The translations under genes were made by a program, and so were the position numbers. From CAWIUB01 sp963839175 (GTDB lineage: Bacteria; Actinomycetota; Actinomycetes; Mycobacteriales; Jatrophihabitantaceae), in the NCBI GenBank assembly GCA_963839175.1, contig CAWIUB010000003.1, positions 1 through 64,000 on the forward strand: 64,000 bases of DNA, given 5' to 3'. This document shows positions 17,533 to 27,463 of this stretch, one piece after another. The notes under the pieces were generated by a model. The model was not told the DNA's origin. It searched no databases and saw only the letters and a program-made list of their open reading frames with translations. Every line of letters starts with the position of its first letter. Position 1 is the first letter of the stretch.

Positions 17533-18620
17533 TTAGAGCTGTGCCTCCAGGACGAGGTTGAACGGGGTTTCGGTCGCCCGGCGCACGCGGGTGAACCCGG
17601 CCTCGCGCAGCAGGTCGGCCAGGCGGGGTTCACCGGCCTGCGCGCCGAGCCCCAGGCCGATCTCCTGCGCCAGCGACGCAGGTGTGCACACGACGGTGGA
17701 GAAGCCGTAGAAGGTTCGCCCGACCGGGTTTAGGTTGTGCTCCAGCCCGTCGCCGGCCAGCGGCTCGACCAGCAGCAGCGTGCCGTCCGGCGCCAGCGCC
17801 TGCCGGGTGCGGCGGGCAGCCCCGACCGGATCGCCCATGTCGTGCAGGCAGTCGAACAGGCAGACCAGGTCGTAGCCGATGCCGGGAAGCTCCTTGGCGG
17901 TCGTGACGTCGAATCTCGCCCGCCGGTCTACGCCTGCCTCAACAGCCGCCTCGCGGGCGGCGATGATTGACGGCTCGTGGATGTCGAAGCCGATGAACGT
18001 CGACCGCTGGAATGCCTGCGCCATGATGATCGTGGACGCGCCGAGCCCGCACCCGACGTCCGCCACGCTCGCGCCCCGCCCGCTTCTCCACCACGCCGTC
18101 CAGGGCAGGGAGCCATTCGTCGACGAGATGGGCGGCGTAGCCGGGACGGAACAGCCGCAGGACGCCGGAGAACAGCCGGTCGTCGTGCTCCTGCCAGCCG
18201 ACTCCGGCGCCGGTAAGGAACGCGTCCACGAAGATGTCGTGGTCGGCGTAGCAGGAGGCGATGCTCTCGAAGGGGCGCCGAGGAAGACCGGCCGAGGAAG
18301 ACCGGGCTGTCCTCGTCGGCGACCACCATGGCCTGCTCTGCCGGCAGTTCGAACGTGCTGTCCGCCGGGTTGTAGACGACGTAGCCGCCGGCTGCCTGGT
18401 TGCCGAGCCATTCCCGCACGTACCGCTCCGCCGTGCCGGTCCGTGCCGCCAGCGTTGACGAGGTGATCGGCCCGGCGCCCGCCATCGCCTTGTACAGGCC
18501 AAGCCGATCGCCAGGATGCAACAGCAGCCCCGAGTAGCCGCGCCCATATCGACGACCGCCTGCCCGACGAACGCCTCGAGTCTCGCCTCGTCGGCCGGCC
18601 TTCGTGTCGATTGTGGTCAT
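17533..18620 (-). pseudogene. Class I SAM-dependent methyltransferase with N-terminal winged helix, frameshifted
   Basis: From ATG 18620 (MTTIDTKAGRR), after early slips: LLLHPGDRLGLYKAMAGAGP, LAARTGTAERYVREWLGNQA, GGYVVYNPADSTFELPAEQA. This is the dimerisation/winged-helix part of Rv2258c-like methyltransferases. It continues FESIASCYADHDIFVDAFLT and, in another frame, ASVADVGCGLGASTIIMAQA (motif I, D-x-G-C-G-x-G), IGFDIHEPSI, LVCLFDCLHDMGDP and LLLVEPL, ending at TAA 17533. About three frame changes separate the parts. Expected length about 350 residues. It is convergent with the broken regulator. Substrate unknown. Confidence 0.7.
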
Positions 18621-18627
18621 GCGAAAA

Positions 18628-18755
18628 GCCGAGATCGTCCTTGATCGACGGCAGCGCCACGTTCACGATCGCCACGTCAAGGACGACCATGAACTGCGCC
18701 GCGACAATTACCCCCAGCGCCAGCCAGCGTCGGCGATCCGAATGGGTGTCGATTT
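18628..18755 (-). pseudogene. MFS transporter N-terminal fragment
   Basis: The minus strand reads RRRWLALGVIVAAQFMVVLD and VAIVNVALPSIKDDLGFS. This is the first membrane helix and the 'D-V-A-I-V-N-V-A-L-P' motif A of 14-helix DHA2/EmrB-type drug exporters. It stops after about 40 residues where the methyltransferase gene begins, so it is a deletion scar. Bases 18756-19037 contain no gene I recognise. Confidence 0.65.
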
Positions 18756-19037
18756 CACCGTGTGCTAACGTGGCGCTGTTGGCCCGTTGCGCCTAGCCAT
18801 CAGCCGCTCCGGACGCGCGGCCGCCGTGGCCCGCCGTTCGTCGTTGCGTAGTCGGGCAGCTTGCTCGGTCGGGTTGTTGTGGCTCGTCGAGCAGTCCCGC
18901 AAGCGCTCGGCCGTGTACGACGCGCTCACCAACCCGATGCCCGTCGTCATCGACGTGGTCACCGGCTGATCCCGGTCCACCACTCGTCCCAGGGACCGGC
19001 TGGGCCTGGACACCACTGAGAACCGAGAGAGAGCGCC

Positions 19038-20321
19038 ATGACCCACATAGACACCGTCGTGGTCGGCGCCGGTCACGCCGGCCTGGCCGTGAGCAGGCTG
19101 CTGTCCGCCGCCAGACACGAGCACGTCGTGCTGGAACGCGGCCGGGTCGGTGAGCGCTGGCGCGCCGAACGGTGGGACTCCCTGCACCTGCTGACCCCCA
19201 ATTGGATGACCAGGCTTCCTGGCCTGCAGTTCCGCCCGCCCGCCCCCGAGGGGTACTCGAGTGCCGGCGACTTCGTGGGCCTTCTCGACCGCTACGCCAT
19301 GTCGTTCGACGCTCCGGTCGTCGAGTCGGCGAACGTCGAGGAGACATCCTTCGCGCCGCGGGCGTGCGGTCATCCGTACCTGGTCGTCACGGACCGGGGG
19401 ACCTGGCGCACCCGCCACGTCGTAGTCGCGACCGGCCCGCACGGCACCCCGCAGCTGCCTTCCGCTGTACAGACCGGCGACCTCGGGCCGGTGGAGGTGG
19501 TCACCGCCGCGCAGTACCGCAACCCGGCACAGCTGGCGGCCGGGGGCGTCCTGGTCGTCGGCGCGTCGTCGTCGGGCGTGCAGATAGCCGACGAACTCGC
19601 CCAAGCGGGCCGTCCGGTCGCCCTCGCCGTCGGGCGGCACACCAGGATGCCACGCCGTTACCGCGGACTGGACATCTTCTGGTGGCTGGAGAGCACCGGC
19701 CGGCTGGCCCGCACGATCGACGACGTACCGGACGCCTCGGCAGCGCGTCGGGAGACATCCCTGCAGCTGGTCGGCCGCAACGACCCCGAGCTGCTCACCC
19801 AGAACCTGGACCTGGCCGGGCTGCAGGCGGGCGGCGTCCGGCTCGCCGGGCGGCTCGAGCGGGTCACCGCCGGCAGGGCTAGATTCCGCGACGACCTCCC
19901 GGACAGGGTCGCGGCCGCCGATCGGCGGATGCACCGCTTTCTCGACACCGTCGACGATCATGTCGAGCGGACCGGACTCGGCGGCGAGGTGTGGCCTTCG
20001 GTGCGACCTCGCGCTGTCGATGTTCCTTCCGCTCCCGCATGGCTGGACCTGCGCGCCGAGCGGATCGGCACCGTCCTGCTCGCCACCGGCTACCGACCGC
20101 ACCACCCCTGGCTTCGGCTGCCGGTGACTGCGCCGGACGGAAGCATCGAGCAATACCGCGGCGTCACGGCCGCGCCTGGGGTGTACGTGGTCGGCCAACG
20201 GTTCCAGCACCGCCGAGACTCGGGGTTCATCGACGGCGCCCGGCACGACGCCGAGGCGGTCGTGGGTCACCTGATCGGCCGTGTTGCCGGTGAGACGGCG
20301 AACCAGCAGCCGGCGGCATGA
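19038..20321 (+). CDS. FAD/NAD(P)-binding monooxygenase-like oxidoreductase
   Basis: An intact 427-residue protein with GAGAGAG before the ATG. The N-terminal FAD Rossmann motif is VVVGAGHAGLAVSRLL, followed by LERGRVGERWRAERWDSLHL. A second nucleotide-binding motif VLVVGASSSGVQIADEL lies near residues 175-190, and TVLLATGYRPHHPWL is the C-terminal 'ATG' motif. Layout and length match the flavin-containing monooxygenase/Baeyer-Villiger-like group (often annotated putative flavoprotein CzcO) using NAD(P)H and O2. No membrane segment. The stop overlaps the next start as ATGA, so the two FAD enzymes are probably translated together. Substrate cannot be told. Confidence 0.85.
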   Translation: MTHIDTVVVGAGHAGLAVSRLLSAARHEHVVLERGRVGERWRAERWDSLHLLTPNWMTRLPGLQFRPPAPEGYSSAGDFVGLLDRYAMSFDAPVVESANVEETSFAPRACGHPYLVVTDRGTWRTRHVVVATGPHGTPQLPSAVQTGDLGPVEVVTAAQYRNPAQLAAGGVLVVGASSSGVQIADELAQAGRPVALAVGRHTRMPRRYRGLDIFWWLESTGRLARTIDDVPDASAARRETSLQLVGRNDPELLTQNLDLAGLQAGGVRLAGRLERVTAGRARFRDDLPDRVAAADRRMHRFLDTVDDHVERTGLGGEVWPSVRPRAVDVPSAPAWLDLRAERIGTVLLATGYRPHHPWLRLPVTAPDGSIEQYRGVTAAPGVYVVGQRFQHRRDSGFIDGARHDAEAVVGHLIGRVAGETANQQPAA

Positions 20322-21160
20322 ACGGCTACCACGTCGTGGTCGTGGGCGGCCGCGTCGCCGGCGCGTCCAGCTCGCGCACGCGGGCGTCCGGGTCGCGCTG
20401 GTCGAGCGGTCCCGTGCGGGCAGCGACACGTTGTCGACCCACGGGCTGATGCGCGCCGGGGTGCTGCAGCTGTCCCGCTGGGGACTGCTGGACCGGGTCG
20501 TCGCGGCCGGGACCCCGGCGATCGGCAGCACGCTGTTCCATTACGCCGACGGCAGGAACGTGCGGGTGTCGATCCGGCCCAAAGCGGGCGTCGAGGCGCT
20601 GTTCGCGCCGCGTCGCTACCTGCTCGACCGGCTCCTCGTCAACGCCGCGCAGGAGGCGGGCGTGGACGTGCGGCACGAGACGACCGTGACCGCACTACGG
20701 CGTGACGAGCGGGGCCGGGTGCGCGGCGTTCACGCGGTGGGCCGCGGCGGACGCGCGGTCGAACTCCCCGCGTCGGTGTCGGTCGGCGCGGACGGCGTCC
20801 GCTCGACCGTGGCCGGGCTGGTCCGGGCGCCCGTTGTCAGGCAGGGCAGGTCGTCCTCGGCGGTGCTCTACCGCTACGTCAGCGGCCTGTTGGCCGACGG
20901 GTACGAATGGGCGTACGGCGACGGTGCCACCGCCGGCTTGATCCCCACCAACGACGGGGACACCTGCGTGTTCGTCAGCACAACCCGGCAGCGGATGGGC
21001 GCCCTGCGCCGGCGGGCACCGAGCACGCGTTCTCCACGCTCCTCACCCGAGCAGCTCCCGCGCTGTTCGACCGGGTGGGCGTTGCAACGCCAGCAGGTCG
21101 GGTGCGCGGCTGGGGCGATGTGCCCGGTCACGTCCGCCGGTCCTGGGGGCCGGGATGAGC
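20318..21160 (+). pseudogene. FAD-dependent monooxygenase (PHBH/GGR-like), frameshifted and truncated
   Basis: ATG 20318 overlaps the previous stop. The start NGYHVVVVGGRVAGAS is a FAD-binding motif. A slip near 20370 moves to LAHAGVRVALVERSRAGSDT, LSTHGLMRAGVLQLSRWGLL, LLVNAAQEAGVDVRHETTVT, VSVGADGVRSTVAGLV (the D-G motif) and AGLIPTNDGDTCVFVSTT. Another slip near 21000 leads to EHAFSTLLTRAAPALFDRVG. The final FAD motif should be 'ALVGDA-G-x-x-x-D-P'. Only ALVGDAS remains before the kinase gene starts, so the C-terminal third is gone. Confidence 0.65.
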
Positions 21161-21203
21161 CCTGGTCGGGGACGCCAGCGGGACGGATCAGGGAGGCTCA
21201 CCG

Positions 21204-23081
21204 ATGACGGCCCCAACGCGGCTGATAGGTAACCGGTACGAGCTCGGTGAGCTCCTCGGCTACGGTGGCATGGCCGAGGTGCATCGTGGGCGCGACGTGC
21301 GGCTTGGCCGCGATGTCGCTATCAAGGTGCTGCGCGCCGATCTCGCGCGTGACCAGTCGTTCCTGAACCGGTTCCGCCGCGAGGCGCAGGCCGCCGCTGG
21401 GCTCAACCACCCGGCGATTGTCGCCGTCTATGACACCGGCGAGGATCACGGCCCGGACGGGGCCGTCCCCTTCATCGTCATGGAGTACGTCGAGGGACGG
21501 ACGCTGCGCGACATCCTGCGCACCGAGGGACGCCTGCCGGCCCGCCGCGCGATGGAGATCACGTCCGAGGTCTGCGGCGCCCTGGACTTCAGCCACCGCA
21601 ACGGAATCGTGCACCGCGACATCAAGCCGGCGAACGTCATGATCGCGCGCGACGGCTCGGTCAAGGTCATGGACTTCGGGATCGCGCGGGCGCTGTCCGA
21701 CAACGCCGCCACGGTGACCCAGACGGCTGCGGTCATCGGCACGGCGCAGTACCTCTCACCTGAGCAGGCGCGCGGCGAGTCGGTCGATGCCCGCTCGGAC
21801 GTCTACTCGACCGGCTGCCTGCTGTACGAGCTGGTCGCCGGGGCCCCGCCGTTCACCGGCGACTCCCCGGTGGCCGTCGCCTACCAGCACGTGCGCGAGA
21901 ACGCCCCGGCGCCCTCCTCGGTCAACCCCGAGGTGCCCCGCGCACTGGACTCGATCGTGATGAAGGCGCTCGCCAAGAACCCGCTCAATCGCTACCAGTC
22001 GACCGCCGAGATGCGCGCCGACCTGCAGCGGGCGCTGGCCGACCGTCCGGTCGAGGCGGAAGCGATCATGACGGACGCCGAGAAGACGCAGTTCATCGCC
22101 CGCGCGCCCGGCGGGCCGCCGCCCCCCGTCGTCCCGCTCAGCGAGGCCGAAGGAGAGGGCGAGGAGGAGTCCCCGCGCAGCAAGTGGATCGGGGTGGCCC
22201 TGGTGGCGGCCCTGCTGCTGGTGATCGGCGGCGCCGCTTACGCGATCGTCGCGCTCGGCAAATCCGGCACGCCGAAGACCTACCCGGTGCCGGACATCAT
22301 CGGCCAAACGGTGCCCGCAGCGACGCTGGCCCTGCAGAAGGCGGGTTTCCTGACGATAGCGACGCCGACGACCTACGGTGGTCCGTGCGGAGCGAATCCG
22401 GCCGAAGCACCACAGACGGTCACCGAGGGCAAGGTCTGCACCCAGAACCCGGCCGCGGACTCCAAGCAAACCAAGGACACCCGGATCACCTTCACCACCT
22501 ACAAGAAGCCGACCATCGGGCTGCAGGACTACCGCAATCAGCCCTATGCCCAGGCGGCGGCGGCGATCTCTGCGCTCGGCTTGAAGCCGGTTCGCAAGGA
22601 CGTCGACAATGCAGCCGCGGCCGGCACGGTTGTCGACCAGAGCCCGGCGCCGTACTCGCAGGTCGCACCCGGCTCGACGGTGACGCTGTCGGTGTCGACC
22701 GGCAAGGTCGGCGTGCCCAACGTCGTGGGGAAGAAGATCGCCGATGCCCAGGCCACGCTGGACAGCGCGGGCTGGGGCAACGTGCAGATCGGTGATGCCG
22801 AGCAGACGACGGACAAGGCCAAGGACGGAACCGTCGCCGCGCAGAATCCCGTTGCGGGCTCCGTCTTCCCGCAGACCCAGCAGATCACCCTGGTGCCGTA
22901 CCAGTTCGTGCAGCCCACGCCGACCGTCCCACCGCCGACGCCGACCGTCCCACCGCCGACGCCGACCGTCCCACCGCCGACGCCGACCGTCCCACCGCCG
23001 ACGCCGACCGTCCCACCGCCGACCACGACCGTCCGACCGCCGACCACGACACCTCCACCGTTCTCGCCACCGGCGCCGTGA
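21204..23081 (+). CDS. pknB: PknB-type Ser/Thr protein kinase with PASTA domains
   Basis: A 625-residue protein. Kinase domain about residues 8-275: glycine loop LGYGGMAEVH, VAIKV lysine, HRDIKPANVM catalytic loop, DFGIAR, then the TxTxxVIGTAQYLSPEQARG activation/P+1 region. A Pro/Glu-rich linker precedes one membrane helix (about 326-348, VALVAALLLVIGGAAYAIV). At least three extracellular PASTA repeats follow (starts near YPVPDIIGQTVPAA, TIGLQDYRNQPYAQAAAAIS, VGVPNVVGKKIADAQATL), then a Thr/Pro-repeat tail. This is the family that senses peptidoglycan fragments and controls growth. It is not beside the usual pknA-pbpA-rodA-pstP genes, so it may be a second copy. Downstream is a NERD/STAND gene. 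Confidence 0.92.
   Translation: MTAPTRLIGNRYELGELLGYGGMAEVHRGRDVRLGRDVAIKVLRADLARDQSFLNRFRREAQAAAGLNHPAIVAVYDTGEDHGPDGAVPFIVMEYVEGRTLRDILRTEGRLPARRAMEITSEVCGALDFSHRNGIVHRDIKPANVMIARDGSVKVMDFGIARALSDNAATVTQTAAVIGTAQYLSPEQARGESVDARSDVYSTGCLLYELVAGAPPFTGDSPVAVAYQHVRENAPAPSSVNPEVPRALDSIVMKALAKNPLNRYQSTAEMRADLQRALADRPVEAEAIMTDAEKTQFIARAPGGPPPPVVPLSEAEGEGEEESPRSKWIGVALVAALLLVIGGAAYAIVALGKSGTPKTYPVPDIIGQTVPAATLALQKAGFLTIATPTTYGGPCGANPAEAPQTVTEGKVCTQNPAADSKQTKDTRITFTTYKKPTIGLQDYRNQPYAQAAAAISALGLKPVRKDVDNAAAAGTVVDQSPAPYSQVAPGSTVTLSVSTGKVGVPNVVGKKIADAQATLDSAGWGNVQIGDAEQTTDKAKDGTVAAQNPVAGSVFPQTQQITLVPYQFVQPTPTVPPPTPTVPPPTPTVPPPTPTVPPPTPTVPPPTTTVRPPTTTPPPFSPPAP
22917..23021 (+). repeat. Five 21-bp tandem repeats in the kinase C-terminus
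   Basis: Five near-exact copies of a 21-bp unit encode TPTVPPP five times, followed by a diverged unit (TTTVRPP). Proline-rich, extracellular by topology, probably a wall-spanning spacer. Copy number is likely to vary between strains or to be miscounted in assembly. Confidence 0.9.
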
Positions 23082-23097
23082 TGCGTTACCAGCTCAT

Positions 23098-26000
23098 TGG
23101 CTGGCCCGTCTCGCGAGCCGTCTCGTCGAGCTGGAGCTTTTCCGCTTCGAGCTGCGCGCGCTCGCGAGCAACCTCAGCGGCGCCCGAACGAGCTTCGGGT
23201 GTTGAACCTCCTTCGTGAGGACTTGGCACGTGCAGGCGTCCGCGCACGTATTCACGCGAACTTCCGAGCCGGCCGGACACAACGCCAGGTCGATCTCCTC
23301 ATCGTTACGGACTCCCGGCTGGTCCAGGCTGAACTCAAGTGTCTGAACGCCCACCGGCCGATTGTCGGCGGCGTCAACGGGCCATGGCACCAGGTGCTCG
23401 AGGATGGCTCCGAGCGCCCGCTCGACAATTACTACAACCAGGCCTTGCAGGCCACCTACTCCGTCGGCGACGAGATGAAGCGCTGCCGAACGGTGCCAGC
23501 GCACCCGACGGGCAAGCCGGTCAAGGACATCGACTCGATTTTGCTGATCCACCCCGCCGTCCCGACCGGGTCGACTCTCGAACGTCACCAGCACATCGAT
23601 GTCGTCGGGTACGGAGACCTCGTCGCCCGCCTGACTCGCCCAGGGCCTCGTCCGGCCTGGACCATCGAACACTGGGATGCCTTCGCACGCCACATGCAGG
23701 TGTACGCGGAGACGGTCGAGACACCGGCGGAGCGCGAACGGCGCCTCGCTCTCGACACCGTGGCCGACTTCCGGATGCGGTTCATTTCGCGAGCGAAGGG
23801 CGATCTCCCCGACTTCGTGCCGATTCACACCCGAGTGGGCGCGAACGATCTCGTCGCAGATCCACGACGCCCGATCGCAGAGGCGCTGCGACGAGGTGAC
23901 ACAGGCGTGGTCACGGGCACGAGTGGGGCCGGAAAGAGTCACCTCGCCGTTCACGTCGCCGTTGATCTCGCCACCTCAGGCTGGCTGCCATTAGTTGTCC
24001 CTTGTCGGGACTGTCAGGTCGGCCGGTTCCCCGTTGCGTTGAAGCGGGCGGCGGCGCCGTTCACGACCGAGCCCATCGTCGAGTTCATTGACAGGTCCGC
24101 ACAGGCCGGCGCACCGACGCTGATCGTCCTCGACGGCCTAAACGACTGCTCGGAGCGTGCTCAAGCGGACCTCCTCGAACAGCTTGACGTCTTCCGACTG
24201 CGCCACCCGGTGTCGGTTCTGATGACGTCAGCAGGCGGCGTGCGCAGCCTCGACGCGGACGTTCTGCACGTCTCACTGCTGGAACCCAATCGAGATGAAC
24301 GCGCCGCGATCCTGCGCTCGTATGGAGCGGAGCCGGCGGAGGATCTCCTAGCATTCGAGAACGTCTTCGACCTGTCCATCGCCGCTGAAATTCACCGCGA
24401 TCTGCCGCCGGGGAGCCCGAAGTCCGATCTCTTCGACCTGTTCATCACCCAGCGCGCAGGCGAGCAACAGCGTCGGCTACTTCGAGTTCTCGCCACGCAG
24501 ATGAACGAGTCATTCAAGGTGTCGATGACCGTCACCGAGGCGCTCCAGCACGTCCGCGCGGCAGAGGGGACGTCCGCCTCTGCCGTTGACGGACTCCTCG
24601 CGTCCCAGCTGCTGAGCGTGGCAAGCAACCGCGTGCGATTTCGGCATGACCGGCTCTATCGCTACCTCGCCGCCGAGGCACTGGTCACTGGATCGCAGGA
24701 CGCAGCCGACGCAGCCGATCAGCTGAGAGATCCGCGAAACGCCGACCTCGCTTGGTTCGCGGTCGCTTGTGAACCTCGACCGACACGCCGCCACGAAATG
24801 CTGCGCGAGCTGGCAGACCCCAACCTGTTGCACGCTGCCGTCTCAGGAGAGTTCCGACGTACGGTCGCTGACCTCGTCGCCGCCGACGCGCGGCATGCGC
24901 TTTCGTCCGCCGAGTTCGACACGGCCACAGGGACGCTCCGCCCGCCGACGGATGACCTCGACTCCAGCATGGTGCAGTGGGAGGGCATGTTCGCGCGGTC
25001 CGCCATCGACGCGGGCTTGCTCAACGTGGCCGGGCGAAGCCTCTACGCTGGCCGCTTCGTCGATGAGATCTGCGCTCTCGTCGACGCAACCGACGACTTC
25101 ATGTCACACGAGGTTCAGCGACTCCGAGGCGAAGGGCACCGCGGGCCTATCTCTGTGGCGTTTGAAGCGTTGTACGCCCATGGGTGGAGCACGAAAGGCG
25201 AGTCGCAGGCTCCTGCGGCCGCGATCGTCTTGAGTCAGATGGCCATGTTCGGAGCCGCGCCGCTGGATCCCTTTCCGGAGGCGCTGGTCGACAGGCTTTG
25301 GTCTGAGGGGCTCGACCCCGACCAGTGGGGGCGTCACCTGGCCATGCTGCGCGTCCTTCCGCTCGCGGAAGTCGCGGCGATGTCGATTGCCCCCGACGTC
25401 GTGCAGTCGGCCTGGTCGGCGGGTGGATATCACCTGCGCCTCGATGCATTGGACCTGGCGCGCCGCCTCGCGCATCGGCTCGACGAGGCAACTCGCCAAC
25501 GGATGGTCGAGGTGATGTCGGCGATTGACCCGCGCGGCAACGTGTGGCTGGAAAGCATGGTGGTCGAGGTGCTCGCCGCCTACGGGGAGAGCACCCCCTC
25601 CGTCGATGGCGCGCATATCCGCGGCCTCATCGAGTCCGTGCTCGCGGGGCCGGACAACCCTGACAGCTGGGTCATCGCGCAGGGCATCTTCAACTCTCGC
25701 TATGAGCCGCAGGAGATCGTCGGCCCCTACTACGAGACGTTCGAGGCGCTCCCTCCAGGTCAGCGTGTCGAGCTAGCGGTCGTAGCGTGCAGCGGCGGTG
25801 CGTTGCCAATCTCGTTCCCTGAACAGGTGGTTGGCATCATCCCGGACGCCGCGTCACCGAATAGTGATGAGCGCCTGAAGGCCGCATTGGCTCATCACGC
25901 GACCCACCTTGAGATCTCGTCGCTCGGCTCGCAGGATGCCGTCGCTGCCCACCTTGAAGCGCTCCGCGGCTTGGCGAAAGTGGTCGATCGACTGCCCGAA

Positions 26001-26464
26001 CTTGGTGATCATGAGCACTCGGTTGGACCCGAGTGGCGTTTCATCGATGAAGCACTGTTCGCCATCCACCGCGGGGACGAAACATGGAACACGGTCCCGT
26101 CGGTCCGAACGCTATGGCGGTCACACTTCGGGGGACTCATGTCGGTCCTCAAGTGGATCGACATCAGCCGCTTCGCGGCCGTCGGGGTCGTCACTGGGTC
26201 GATTCACTGCGGCTACTTCGCGAGCGTTGCCCCGAGATGATCCGCGAAATCGCCGAGCTAACGCTGGCGAACCCGGACGCGATTCCGACGGGATGGGGAT
26301 ACACGCCCAAGGACGAGGTCATCACGCTCGCATTCCACGAGCTTGCGCTGACGGGCACCGTCGACTCGATTCCCCTGCTGCGGTCTCACCTCGGGGGCGG
26401 TCATGGCAGGAGTGCCACGGCTGCGATCCGCGCACTCGAGGCCCGAGCCGACCATCACCGATGA
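23098..26464 (+). pseudogene. NERD nuclease-STAND (NACHT-like) NTPase, ~1,100 residues, two frame slips
   Basis: Helical start (LASRLVELELFRFELRALAS), a slip near 23190, then ELRVLNLLREDLARAGVRAR, RQVDLLIVTDSRLVQAELKC (NERD core: Asp, then E-x-K, a PD-(D/E)XK-type nuclease) and HWDAFARHMQVYAE. The NTPase has Walker A VVTGTSGAGKSHLA, Walker B LIVLDGLNDCS and RFRHDRLYRYLAAEAL (the conserved end of STAND arms). About 500 helical HEAT-like residues follow. A slip near 26205 leads to LLRERCPEMIREIAELTLAN and the stop at 26464. Only two slips in 3.4 kb suggest a live or recently broken gene, or base errors. The start codon is not clear; it begins within 20 bases of the kinase stop. The layout resembles STAND-type antiphage proteins in which the sensor arm activates an N-terminal nuclease. 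Confidence 0.7.
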
Positions 26465-26528
26465 ACGAGCAAGGCGTCCCGCCACGGTCGCCAGTCCAGA
26501 CGCTCTCTGAGCGAGGGAGGTGAACACC

Positions 26529-26636
26529 ATGGAGAACTTCCTCATGAAGCTGCTGATCGCTGCCGCGGAGGCGGCGGTCACGATCGTGGCGGCCGAGCTG
26601 GGCAGGCAGCTCAAGAACGCCGTGCTCGACGACTGA
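26529..26636 (+). CDS. 35-residue hydrophobic/amphipathic peptide
   Basis: The ATG at 26529 is preceded by GAGGGAGGTG at ideal spacing. Product: MENFLMKLLIAAAEAAVTIV followed by AAELGRQLKNAVLDD. One helix with a hydrophobic face, long enough to sit on or across a membrane, and an acidic end. It starts 65 bases after the NERD-STAND stop on the same strand and ends 12 bases before a perfect hairpin, so it is the last gene of that unit. No family recognised. A toxin-like effector or regulator of the large NTPase is possible but unproven. Confidence 0.55.
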   Translation: MENFLMKLLIAAAEAAVTIVAAELGRQLKNAVLDD

Positions 26637-26648
26637 CGAACACGCCGA

Positions 26649-26681
26649 CTGCCCGGCGAGCTGCAACCTCTCGCCGGGCAG
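26649..26681 (+). terminator. Perfect 12-bp stem terminator-like hairpin
   Basis: CTGCCCGGCGAG and its exact complement flank a 9-base loop, 12 bases after the 35-residue ORF. No T-run, usual for high-GC actinobacteria. It closes the kinase/NERD-STAND/peptide unit. Bases 26682-27463 contain no gene that I can support. Confidence 0.7.
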
Positions 26682-27463
26682 CGGCACAACCACCCGCGAT
26701 CAGGTCGATGAACCGCTTGCGCAGGCATGTCCTCCAAACGAAGCTGCCGATGGTGGCGGAACAAGGCCCCGCCTCATGCAGCCACTGCCGCGACATCCGA
26801 ACGCTCGCGGGTGTCGCTGAACAAGTTCCGTCAGATATAGCTCGCGCGGGCACGCCAGCCAAACGCGCTGCGCCGAAGGGCGCGCAAAATGACGCCGCCA
26901 CCAGGCCCGGGTCGACACCCAAGGGGTATGCAGTAATCGGCGATCCAGTCGCTCCACATGATCACGCCGTCGTGAGCTGCATCGCGCCGGCGTTCACAAT
27001 TCGTAGCCAGAGCAGGATCGCATCGGAGCCGTCTCGATCCGGAACGCGGCGGACGCACATCGAGCGTGCGCGATATACGCCCGGATCGAACGCTCTGGAT
27101 CAATCAGCTCACCTGCCGCCGCCCGCGCGGTTGTCGCGTGTGGTGAGTTCGAGTGGCATACCTCTGTGGTACGGCGGCACCGGGCGGGGGTCACACGGGA
27201 GGGCGCCTGGGGGCACCCCTCGTGTCACACGGCCGAACTGCAGTTTCAGTGCCGCAGGCCCTTCCGCTTCTGGGGCTCTCGGTGCGGCGTCGGCACTGGC
27301 CGTACGATCGCTTGGACCGCCCACGACGATGAGTTTTCGTCTCGCGATCGGTCACTAGCTGTGGCAGAGCAGCCTGCAGAAGGACGGAGAGCCCGGTGTC
27401 ACGCTCAGTGGTGAGCTTCATCGCGATCATCGTCCGTCGCTGCGGTGCGATGAGCTTGAAGCC

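Noticed and set aside
22917..23021. Repeats resembling a CRISPR or minisatellite
   Set aside because: They are in-frame Thr/Pro codon repeats within the kinase gene with no spacers.
26700..27358. Several overlapping open frames in the gap after the 35-residue gene
   Set aside because: All Arg/Pro/Ala-rich, mutually overlapping on both strands, no motif; treated as non-coding.
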